Assembly (NCBI GenBank): GCA_035761505.1
Contig: DASTQX010000539.1
Span: forward strand, 1-14,062
DNA: 14,062 nt
Source: JAIVJM01 sp035761505
GTDB taxonomy: Bacteria > Acidobacteriota > Blastocatellia > Pyrinomonadales > Pyrinomonadaceae
Direction: 5' to 3'
Part shown: positions 8,400-14,062 of the stretch, piece after piece
Numbering within the stretch: the first letter of the stretch is position 1
Layout of the letters: each line of letters starts with the position of its first letter
Notes under the pieces: model-generated
What the model was told of the DNA's origin: nothing
Databases searched by the model: none
What the model saw: the letters and a program-made list of their open reading frames with translations, nothing else
Translations under genes and position numbers: made by a program

Positions 8400-9466
8400 G
8401 CCGACACGAACCGTCGACGGGCAAGGAGTACGGCCAGCCGCGACTCGTCGTCGAGCTGACGAACCTCTGCAACCTCCACTGCGGCTACTGCCTCCGCGAC
8501 GAGGAATCGCTCTACCACAGCCCGGCGAACTATTTCTCGCCCGATCTGCTGCGCCGCGTCGTGCGCGAGGCGCGCGCGGCGATGGGCGCGAGCCACGTCA
8601 TGTTCACGGGCGGCGAGGCCACGCTCCATCCGCGTTTCCGGGAGATCATCGAGACGGTCGGCGGCGAGGGCTTGAAATCGAGCTTCGTCACCAACGGCTG
8701 GCACTTCGAGCGCGTGTGGCCCGCCATCCGCGACAACCGAGAGGCCGTCAGCCACGTCGCCTTCAGCCTCGACGGCGCGACGCGCGAGGCGCACGACCGC
8801 TGGCGGGGCGAGGGCTCGTTCGTCCGGCTCGCCCGCGCCTTCTCGCGCTGCCACATGTCGGGGCTGTCCTTCGTCATCAAGACGGGCATCCGCCGCGACA
8901 CGCTCCCGCAGCTCGAACAGCTCGCCATCTTCGCCGCGCGGATGGGCGCGTCGGCGCTCGACTTCTCGCACCTTCTGCCGACCTCCGGCGCTTACGAGCA
9001 GGAGCTTGCGCTCTCGCTCGAAGAGCGCGCCGAGGCCGAGCGCGAGATCGCCTCGCTCGCGCGCATCTTCAAGATGAAGGTGCGAATCGAGGTCGGCTAC
9101 TACAACACAGACCCCGACCCGCCGTGCGCCTCTCTGGCGGGCGTCAGTTGCAGCATTGATTACAAGGGGCGGATGTCCCTGTGCTGTAACCTTTCGGGCT
9201 TTCGTGGCGCGGCGGGCGAGGAAGACGTTTTGGCCGACCTCAATGAGGTGAGCTTCACGGAAGCTTACGGCAAGTTCCGCGCGCTCGCCGACGCACAGCT
9301 CGAACGCCGCCGCGCGGCGCTCGAAGCGCTCGCGGCGCGCGGCGAGAAGCCGGACGCCTACACGGGCTCGCCGTGCCTCTTCTGCTTGCGGACGTTCGGC
9401 AAGATACCGTGGCACGGCGAGCCCTTGAGCGTCACGCGCACGCTCCCCGTCCTGCGGGGCGCGTAG
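8396..9466 (+). CDS. Radical SAM enzyme with Twitch/SPASM-like C-terminal domain
   Basis: A 356-residue protein that starts in the ATGA overlap with the kinase gene; the frame is open upstream to 7787, but that part is a shadow of the kinase. ELTNLCNLHCGYC carries C25, C29 and C32, the C-x3-C-x2-C site of the 4Fe-4S cluster that cleaves SAM, and FTGGEAT (G72-E74) is the SAM-binding GGE motif. The C-terminus has C244, then G258-x4-C263 (with C252 and C264 nearby), and a C327-x2-C330 pair. This C-x13-G-x4-C ... C-x2-C layout matches the shortened SPASM form (Twitch) that binds one auxiliary cluster, as in many peptide-modifying enzymes. It most likely modifies the core of the upstream peptide by radical chemistry. 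There is no Cys in the core, so thioether formation is excluded; crosslinking, epimerisation or other changes cannot be told apart. Confidence 0.9.
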   Translation: MSRHEPSTGKEYGQPRLVVELTNLCNLHCGYCLRDEESLYHSPANYFSPDLLRRVVREARAAMGASHVMFTGGEATLHPRFREIIETVGGEGLKSSFVTNGWHFERVWPAIRDNREAVSHVAFSLDGATREAHDRWRGEGSFVRLARAFSRCHMSGLSFVIKTGIRRDTLPQLEQLAIFAARMGASALDFSHLLPTSGAYEQELALSLEERAEAEREIASLARIFKMKVRIEVGYYNTDPDPPCASLAGVSCSIDYKGRMSLCCNLSGFRGAAGEEDVLADLNEVSFTEAYGKFRALADAQLERRRAALEALAARGEKPDAYTGSPCLFCLRTFGKIPWHGEPLSVTRTLPVLRGA

Positions 9467-9552
9467 GCCGTTGTAATGACGAAGACATTGTTGGTGAGTG
9501 TGAGCGGCGTTTGCGGTTGACGCTTCGGAAGTTTATCTAAGGGCGGAGAGTG

Positions 9553-9828
9553 ATGGATTCAGTCGAGCTTATCCCGTATGACCATATCGTGTTCACGGAG
9601 TTTGAAGGGGGCGAAGGCGTCCTCATCGATCTCGACACGAAGAAGTACTTCCAGTTGAACGAGACGGCGATGTTCGTCTGGCGGCGTTTGGAGAAGGGCT
9701 TGGGCGTCTCTGAAATCGCGGGCGAGTTGGCCGCCGAATACGACGTGACGCCGGAGCACGCCGCCGAGAGCGTGCGACGACTCCTCGAAAACCTCCGCTC
9801 CTTCAAGCTCGTGCAGGCCCGCGCGTAG
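9553..9828 (+). CDS. PqqD-like leader-recognition protein (RRE; lasso B1 type)
   Basis: A 91-residue protein. ATG 9553 is preferred over the GTG just before it, given AAGG and GGAG upstream. VLIDLDTKKYFQLNETAMFVWRRL is the typical PqqD core: two strands with a Y-F-x-L-N-E-T turn and a helix, then a winged-helix-like region with ELAAEYDVTPEHAAESVRRLLENL. Such domains bind the leader of a precursor peptide and present it to the modifying enzymes; in lasso clusters the stand-alone form is called B1. It lies 86 bases after the radical SAM gene and is followed by a strong terminator, so it closes the operon. The 86-base gap holds only a 14-codon ORF without a ribosome site. It probably grips residues 29-47 of the peptide. 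Confidence 0.88.
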   Translation: MDSVELIPYDHIVFTEFEGGEGVLIDLDTKKYFQLNETAMFVWRRLEKGLGVSEIAGELAAEYDVTPEHAAESVRRLLENLRSFKLVQARA

Positions 9829-9862
9829 AAGCGTTTCAATCTTAAAGTAGTTCAAGACGGTC

Positions 9863-9904
9863 GCGCGGCGCACTTTTCCGTTGAAGTGCGCCGCGCTCTT
9901 TCTT
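9863..9904 (+). terminator. Rho-independent terminator after the PqqD-like gene
   Basis: A perfect 13-bp stem, GCGCGGCGCACTT with AAGTGCGCCGCGC (9863-9875 and 9884-9896), 8-base loop, then TCTTTCTT. It ends the plus-strand operon. The stem may also serve the convergent B2 gene, which stops at 9929, but there is no T-run on that strand. Confidence 0.85.
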
Positions 9905-9928
9905 GCTCGTCTGTTCGTGCGGCGAGGC

Positions 9929-10405
9929 TTAGCTCGGATGGCTGAAGGTGACGGTGTAGTTGGGCGCGTTGGTTTCGAGCAGGGGCTTTCCTTCGGCTTC
10001 GAGCCACGCGTGGCCGTCGAGTTCGCGGCGCTCCTCCTGCCTCACGCCGAAGACGATGCGGGTGTGGATGCCTCGGAGCGCGAGGAAGCGGTGGAGGACG
10101 GGCGCGCGCTTCCAGCAGGTCGGCGTGAAGACCCAGAAGTCGGTCGCAAGCAGTTGGTCGAGCAGGCGGGCCAGTTCGGTCTGAATCTCTTCGCGGTCGG
10201 CGGCCCGGCGCGCGGGCCTCGCGCGCGGCGTCAGCAGCCGCAGCGCGACGGGGAGAGGCCGGAGCTTCATCAACAGAGTCAGCGTCGCCACCCAGAAGGC
10301 CATCCGCAGGAGCAGCAGGGCCGAGCGCGGCTCGCGCGCGGCGAAGCTCACGGCGCGGTTGGCGACGCGGAGCGCTCTGCTCAAACTCGCCCGCAAATTA
10401 CTCAT
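9929..10405 (-). CDS. Lasso-type B2 leader peptidase (transglutaminase-like fold)
   Basis: A 158-residue protein, the usual length for stand-alone B2 proteins. Start ATG 10405 is preferred because the open frame further upstream (to 10471) would overlap the start of tsaC. Residues 25-60 include a hydrophobic membrane-like helix typical of B2 N-termini. FTPTCWKRAPVLHRFL contains the catalytic Cys (C97); GVRQE...LDGHAWLE contains the catalytic His (H132), followed 12 residues later by the third triad position, here Glu144 (PLLE) where the family usually has Asp. B2 proteins cut the leader from lasso precursors with help of B1. The nearby B1-like gene on the other strand fits this. It is transcribed opposite to the rest of the locus and converges on the terminator at 9863. 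No strong Shine-Dalgarno sequence is seen. Confidence 0.82.
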   Translation of the reverse strand: MSNLRASLSRALRVANRAVSFAAREPRSALLLLRMAFWVATLTLLMKLRPLPVALRLLTPRARPARRAADREEIQTELARLLDQLLATDFWVFTPTCWKRAPVLHRFLALRGIHTRIVFGVRQEERRELDGHAWLEAEGKPLLETNAPNYTVTFSHPS

Positions 10406-10412
10406 CGAAATC

Positions 10413-10443
10413 TTGACCCGCCGGCGCAAGGCTTTGCTAACAT
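10413..10443 (+). promoter_or_regulatory. Tentative promoter of tsaC
   Basis: TTGACC (10413-10418), 19 bases, then TGC-TAACAT (-10 at 10438-10443, with TGn). Transcription would start near 10450, only a few bases before the GTG start, which would leave almost no leader. Weak prediction in the 48-base divergent gap. Confidence 0.2.
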
Positions 10444-10453
10444 CAGAAGCATC

Positions 10454-11101
10454 GTGGAGAACTCGGAACAACTCATCATCGCGGACGGGCCGCAGGCGCG
10501 GCGGAGGGCCGCCGAGTCGGTCGCCGCCGGGGGCGTGGTCGCGTTCCGCACGGACACATTCTACGGGCTCGGCGTTGACCCGTTCAACGCGGGCGCGCTC
10601 CGAGCGCTGAACGAATTGAAGGGCAGGGAAGGCAAGCCCATCCTCTTGCTCGTCGCCGAAGAGGCGGGCGCGGGAAGGTTCCTGCGGGACGACTCAAGGC
10701 TCTTCCGAGAACTCTCGGCGCGCTTCTGGCCGGGTGCTCTGACCATCGTCGCCGGGGCGCGCGCGGAAGTGCCTGAGCTTCTGACGGCGGGCACGGGGAC
10801 GGTCGGCGTGCGCCTGCCGGGCGACGAGGCCGCGCGTGAAATCGTCCGCGCCTGCGGCGGCGCGCTCACGGCCACCAGCGCCAACCCCGCCGGGAGCGAC
10901 CCGGCGCGCACCGCGCTCGAAGCCGCGCGCTACTTCCGAGAAGGGCTCTCGCTCGTCATAGACGGCGGCGAGTCGCGCGGCGAAAGCCCCTCGACCGTCA
11001 TCTCCGTCGAAGGCCCGGCCCCGCGACTGATACGCGAAGGCGCAATCACGCGGACGGAGCTTGAGCGTGCGCTGAGTCGAATCGGCGTCTCTCTCGCCTG
11101 A
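10454..11101 (+). CDS. tsaC: Threonylcarbamoyl-AMP synthase (Sua5/YciO/YrdC family)
   Basis: A 215-residue protein from GTG 10454; the frame stays open back to 9881, but that extension lies over the B2 gene on the other strand and is not coding. AFRTDTFYGLGVDPFN (30-45), KGREGKP (56-62), FWPGALTIV, TVGVRLPG and LTATSANPAG are the conserved blocks of the TsaC/YrdC domain, including the K-x-R and S-x-N residues that bind ATP and threonine. The enzyme makes threonylcarbamoyl-AMP from threonine, bicarbonate and ATP in the first step of t6A tRNA modification. Its length fits TsaC rather than the longer two-domain Sua5. It is divergent from the B2 gene with 48 bases between, so it is housekeeping and marks the right border of the peptide locus. 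Confidence 0.92.
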   Translation: MENSEQLIIADGPQARRRAAESVAAGGVVAFRTDTFYGLGVDPFNAGALRALNELKGREGKPILLLVAEEAGAGRFLRDDSRLFRELSARFWPGALTIVAGARAEVPELLTAGTGTVGVRLPGDEAAREIVRACGGALTATSANPAGSDPARTALEAARYFREGLSLVIDGGESRGESPSTVISVEGPAPRLIREGAITRTELERALSRIGVSLA

Positions 11102-11131
11102 CGCAAACCCGCCCCGGCGGCACAACGCCGC

Positions 11132-12796
11132 TCACTTGTTCCCGACCGTCACACTCCGCAAGAAGCTGTAGTCGTTGCTCGGATCAACCTTGATGTTGCC
11201 GACCGAGCGGCGCGCGATGACCATCACGTCCGGATACCAGAGCGGGAGCATCGGCACTTCGCTGCTGATGATCTGCTGGGCGCGGACGTAGAGTTCGCGC
11301 GCCTGCGCGCGGTCGGAGGTGTTGATGACTTTTTCAAGTATGGCGTCGAGTTCCGCGTTGCGATAGCGGCTGCGGTTGAAGACGTTGGGGCGCGCGGGCG
11401 TCGGGATTTCGCGCGAGTAGAAGAGGTCTCGGAGGAAGATGGGGTCTTGGTTGCCGCCGATCCAGCGCAGGGTCGTCATCTGGAACTGGCCGTTGCGGAG
11501 TTGCGGGAGCAAGGTGTTGGTCTCAAGAGTCTCAATCTCGACGGGCACGCCGACGGTCTTCAAGGCGTTCTGGATGACGCCCGCGAACTGGCTCGTCGCG
11601 GCGTTGCCGGAAGTGATTTTGAAGACGATGGGCCGTTCAAAGCGCATGCGCGGGCCGTCGCCGTCCGGGTCGGGGAAGCCCGCCTCGTCGAGCAACTGGC
11701 GCGAGCGCGCGAGGTCTAAGGTGTACTTCTGCCCGGCGTCGTAAGCCCAGGAGGCTTCGGGCAGAATCGAGTGCGCGACGCGCGCCTGCCCGAGCAGGAG
11801 GTCGCGGACGATAGTCTCGCGGTCAATGGCGTAAGAGATGGCCTGCCGGACTTTGACGTTGTTGAGCGGCGGCTGCTCGGCGTTGAAGCCGAGATAGACG
11901 ATGTTCGCGCCGGGGAACTGCTCGACCTTGACGTTGGGGTCGCCTTCGAGGAACTTGTAGAAGTCGGGCGAGAGGTTCGCCGCGCCGCTGATGAGGTCAA
12001 TGCGACCGCTCTGCAACTCGGCCTGAAGCGTGTTGGCGTCGAGGATGGCGCGGACGCGCAGCTCCTTGATGGCGGGCGCGCCCTGCCAGTACTTGTCGAA
12101 GCCCAGAAGGTCAACGACCTGCTGCGACTCGTCGTAGCGGACAAAGCTGAAGGGGCCGGAGCCGACGGGCTTCGACTTCTGCGAGTCGGCGCTCCCCTGC
12201 GGGATGACGGGCACGGAGACGAGGCTCGGCAGCAGTTGAAGCCAGGGCTTGCGCAGGCGGATGACGAGCGTTAAGGGGTCGGGCGTCTCGACGGCTGAGA
12301 TGTAGGACTCCGGCTTCGCGGCGGCGGGCGGCGTTGCCCCCGTGCTGCTCGCGTTCGTATTCGCGTTCCCGGCGGCGGGGGCGGCGGGCAGAGACTCGAA
12401 GAAGGGCGCGGCCTTCTTCTTGTTCGAGGCGAGGAGATGTTCGAGCGTGTATTTGGCGTCAGCCGAGGTGAGCGGCTTGCCGTCGTGGAAGGTCACGCCC
12501 TCGTGCAGCTTGAAGGTCGCGGTGCGCCCCTCGTCCGTCACTTCGTACTGCGCGGCGAGGTCGCCGACGTACTCGAACTTCTCGTTCTTGCGCAGCAGCG
12601 CGTTGAACATCAGTTGTTGGAGGCGATAGCTCGAAGCGTCCGTCCCGTCCAGAGGGTCGAGCGTCGCGGGGTTGGCGTCGAGCACGGTGACGAAGGGCTG
12701 GGTCGCATCTCCGCCGCCCCCGCCGCCGCAGTTCGAGAGGAGAAGAATGGACGACAGAAGAATCAAAAAGACGGATGTGAAACGTCTTGGCCGCAT
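11132..12796 (-). CDS. Lipoprotein ABC-transporter substrate-binding protein, family 5 (peptide/oligopeptide type)
   Basis: A 554-residue protein. An N-terminal signal with lipobox LSNC (Cys23) followed by Gly6 makes it a membrane-anchored lipoprotein. ANPATLDPLDGTDASS, VTDEGRTATFKLHEGVTFHDGKPLTSADAKYTLEHL and IDRETIVRDLLLGQ are typical of SBP_bac_5, the DppA/OppA group, which deliver peptides or other solutes to ABC permeases. About 135 residues in, a low-complexity Asn/Thr/Ala/Pro stretch interrupts the domain. Its ATG follows the TAA of nagZ with no base between, and GGAGG (12807-12811, minus strand) sits inside the end of nagZ, so the two are likely translated together. No permease or ATPase gene follows; the next gene, tsaC, is convergent. 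The neighbour suggests murein peptides as a possible ligand, which is inference. Confidence 0.92.
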   Translation of the reverse strand: MRPRRFTSVFLILLSSILLLSNCGGGGGGDATQPFVTVLDANPATLDPLDGTDASSYRLQQLMFNALLRKNEKFEYVGDLAAQYEVTDEGRTATFKLHEGVTFHDGKPLTSADAKYTLEHLLASNKKKAAPFFESLPAAPAAGNANTNASSTGATPPAAAKPESYISAVETPDPLTLVIRLRKPWLQLLPSLVSVPVIPQGSADSQKSKPVGSGPFSFVRYDESQQVVDLLGFDKYWQGAPAIKELRVRAILDANTLQAELQSGRIDLISGAANLSPDFYKFLEGDPNVKVEQFPGANIVYLGFNAEQPPLNNVKVRQAISYAIDRETIVRDLLLGQARVAHSILPEASWAYDAGQKYTLDLARSRQLLDEAGFPDPDGDGPRMRFERPIVFKITSGNAATSQFAGVIQNALKTVGVPVEIETLETNTLLPQLRNGQFQMTTLRWIGGNQDPIFLRDLFYSREIPTPARPNVFNRSRYRNAELDAILEKVINTSDRAQARELYVRAQQIISSEVPMLPLWYPDVMVIARRSVGNIKVDPSNDYSFLRSVTVGNK

Positions 12797-13942
12797 TTAA
12801 ATTTTGCCTCCGTAAACGTAATTGAGCTTCCGGTTCAGCTCCGCGACTTCCAGAGAGATTTCGCGCAGCCGCGCCTCGTCGAAGGGGAGTGGAGGACTGG
12901 TTAAAGCTTTGAAGGCCGCAATGCGCCGCAGAGATGCCTCGATGCGCTCGGCGCTGATCGTGCCTTCGCGCGCCGCGCGGAGCAACGCCTCGTAAGCACG
13001 TCGGATGAGGTCGGGCCGCGCGCAGACGAGGAGCATGTCCTCGCCCGCCTCGACGCCGCGCAGGACGGCATCTTCGATCTCGTAGTGGCGCGCGATGGCC
13101 CCCATCTCCATGTCGTCGGTGACGACGAGCCCGCCGTAGCCCAACTCTTCGCGCAGGAGCCGCGTCACGATCTCGTGATTAATCGAAGCGGGGACGAGCG
13201 GCCCGCCCGCGATGCCTCGATGGATGTCTATGTTGGGGAACCCGCCGTGGCTCACCATCACGGCCTTGACCATGTTGTCTTCGCGCTGGAAAAGCTCGAT
13301 GTATGGGGCGAGGTCTTGCGCCAAGAGGTCGTCGTGCGTGAGGTGGATGATAGCCATCTCCTCGTGCGTGTCCACCTCGCCCGCGCCGATGCCGGGAAAG
13401 TGCTTGGCGCAGCCGAGACAGCCCATCCCTTGCAGGCCGCGCAGATAGACCATCGTGTAGCCGAGCACCTCGCCGGGCGAGCGCCCGAACGAGCGCGAGT
13501 AGAGGCCGTTCGAGAGCAGGTCGCGGTCTTCGGTCATGATGGACATGACCGGCGCAAAGTTTAAGTTAAAGCCGAGGATGCGCAGGACTTCGCCCGTCAG
13601 ACGTCCGAGCGTGCGCGCGCCCGCGAGGTCGCCGTGCTGACGGATGGCGCGCGCGGCGGGCATCGGCGTGCAGATTTTGCGCAGGCGGTCAACGAGCCCG
13701 CCCTCCTGATCAATGCCGACGAGCGGCTCGACCTCGACGAGCGAGCGCGCGCCCTCGATGAGCGAGCGGAGTTGTCGCGGCGAGGTCACGTTGCGCCCGA
13801 AGATGATGATGCCGCCGGGCCTCACCTCTTCGACGAGCGCGCGCGCTTCGGCGTCGAGTTCCGGGCCGGGCAGGCCGATAAAGAGCAGTTGTCCGATTTG
13901 CTGTTCGAGCGGGAGTCGAAGAAGAGTTTGGAAGTCGGTCAT
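12797..13942 (-). CDS. nagZ: Glycoside hydrolase family 3 beta-N-acetylhexosaminidase (NagZ-like)
   Basis: A 381-residue protein without a signal peptide, so cytoplasmic, and of the usual single-domain NagZ length. GIDQEGGLVDRLR (76-88) is the conserved substrate loop. KHFPGIGAGEVDTHEEM (180-196) contains K180-H181 and the D191-x-H193 dyad that acts as acid/base in NagZ enzymes. VVTDDMEMGAI (273-283) has the nucleophile Asp276. NagZ removes GlcNAc from muropeptides in cell-wall recycling, and GH3 enzymes of this subgroup are close in sequence. It lies 15 bases after the end of an upstream partial gene and directly abuts the binding-protein gene, so all three likely form one transcript. No good Shine-Dalgarno sequence precedes its ATG. 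Confidence 0.9.
   Translation of the reverse strand: MTDFQTLLRLPLEQQIGQLLFIGLPGPELDAEARALVEEVRPGGIIIFGRNVTSPRQLRSLIEGARSLVEVEPLVGIDQEGGLVDRLRKICTPMPAARAIRQHGDLAGARTLGRLTGEVLRILGFNLNFAPVMSIMTEDRDLLSNGLYSRSFGRSPGEVLGYTMVYLRGLQGMGCLGCAKHFPGIGAGEVDTHEEMAIIHLTHDDLLAQDLAPYIELFQREDNMVKAVMVSHGGFPNIDIHRGIAGGPLVPASINHEIVTRLLREELGYGGLVVTDDMEMGAIARHYEIEDAVLRGVEAGEDMLLVCARPDLIRRAYEALLRAAREGTISAERIEASLRRIAAFKALTSPPLPFDEARLREISLEVAELNRKLNYVYGGKI
12807..12811 (-). promoter_or_regulatory. Shine-Dalgarno sequence of the binding-protein gene, inside nagZ
   Basis: GGAGG on the minus strand, ten bases before the ATG at 12796 and within the last codons of nagZ. It supports coupled translation across the TAA-ATG junction. 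Confidence 0.6.
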
Positions 13943-13957
13943 GTAAAGAAGGCTGCT

Positions 13958-14062
13958 TCAGACGAGACGTTTCTTGAGGCTGAGCAGGAGCCGCCGCGCC
14001 TCCTCCGCCGAGAGGGTTTCTACATCATGCGCGCGAAGCTCGTCAAGGAGGCTCTGATTCAC
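13958..14062 (-). CDS. C-terminal end of an unknown gene (5' part outside window)
   Basis: On the minus strand the frame is open from the window edge for 34 codons to a TGA at 13958-13960. The residues SLLDELRAHDVETLSAEEARRLLLSLKKRLV-like tail (begins VNQSLLDEL, ends LLLSLKKRLV) are helical and charged and read like a real C-terminus. It ends 15 bases before the nagZ ATG, so it is the next gene upstream in the same operon. No family can be named from this fragment. Confidence 0.55.
   Translation of the reverse strand: MNQSLLDELRAHDVETLSAEEARRLLLSLKKRLV

Noticed and set aside
8243..9415. 390-codon open frame on the minus strand
   Set aside because: It is antisense to the radical SAM gene and shows no family features.
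9476..9520. 14-codon ORF between the radical SAM and PqqD-like genes as a second precursor
   Set aside because: No ribosome site and no leader motif; too short to hold a leader and a core.
9881..10453. N-terminal extension of tsaC
   Set aside because: It lies antisense to the B2 gene, and TsaC homology begins just after GTG 10454.

Overview
High-GC bacterial chromosome, most likely from an Acidobacteriota member of the Blastocatellia/Pyrinomonadaceae type. This is an inference: the Ser/Thr kinase carries the N-terminal RWRRVDELFEAAL...ERERFL module that I associate with that phylum's large receptor kinases, and the GC-rich codon use and lasso-type accessory genes fit. No rRNA, tRNA, CRISPR array or insertion sequence was seen. 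The window is cut at both ends inside a gene.

Layout. (1) 1-939 (+): C-terminal part of an alkaline-phosphatase-superfamily protein. (2) 980-3814 (-): membrane Ser/Thr kinase with a polytopic C-terminus, convergent with gene 1. (3) 3973-4629 (+): SAM-dependent O-methyltransferase, divergent from the kinase. (4) 4693-10405: a peptide-modification locus, described below. (5) 10454-11101 (+): tsaC (threonylcarbamoyl-AMP synthase), a housekeeping gene. (6) 14062-11132 (-): the tail of an unknown gene, then nagZ, then a lipoprotein peptide-binding protein. The stop of nagZ abuts the start of the binding protein.

The central locus looks like a RiPP (ribosomally made, modified peptide) cluster that uses lasso-peptide leader machinery without a lasso cyclase. 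On the plus strand it has a PF14907-type nucleotidyltransferase, an exported protein with two STN-like repeats, a 63-residue peptide with a TTG start and a strong Shine-Dalgarno sequence, an HPr-kinase-like P-loop kinase, a radical SAM enzyme with a Twitch/SPASM-like C-terminus, and a PqqD-like leader-recognition protein. A strong terminator follows. A B2-type transglutaminase-fold leader peptidase converges on the terminator from the other strand. The peptide has the spacing of a lasso leader (F-x2-P-x-V ... T, with Thr 15 residues after the aromatic). Its predicted core (FFIITDSSGTEEGGV) starts with Phe and has no acidic residue at positions 7-9, so it does not fit the lasso macrolactam rule, and no asparagine-synthetase-like cyclase is present. 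The radical SAM enzyme is therefore the best candidate for the main core modification, with the kinase as a possible second tailoring step. The product and its chemistry cannot be read from the sequence.
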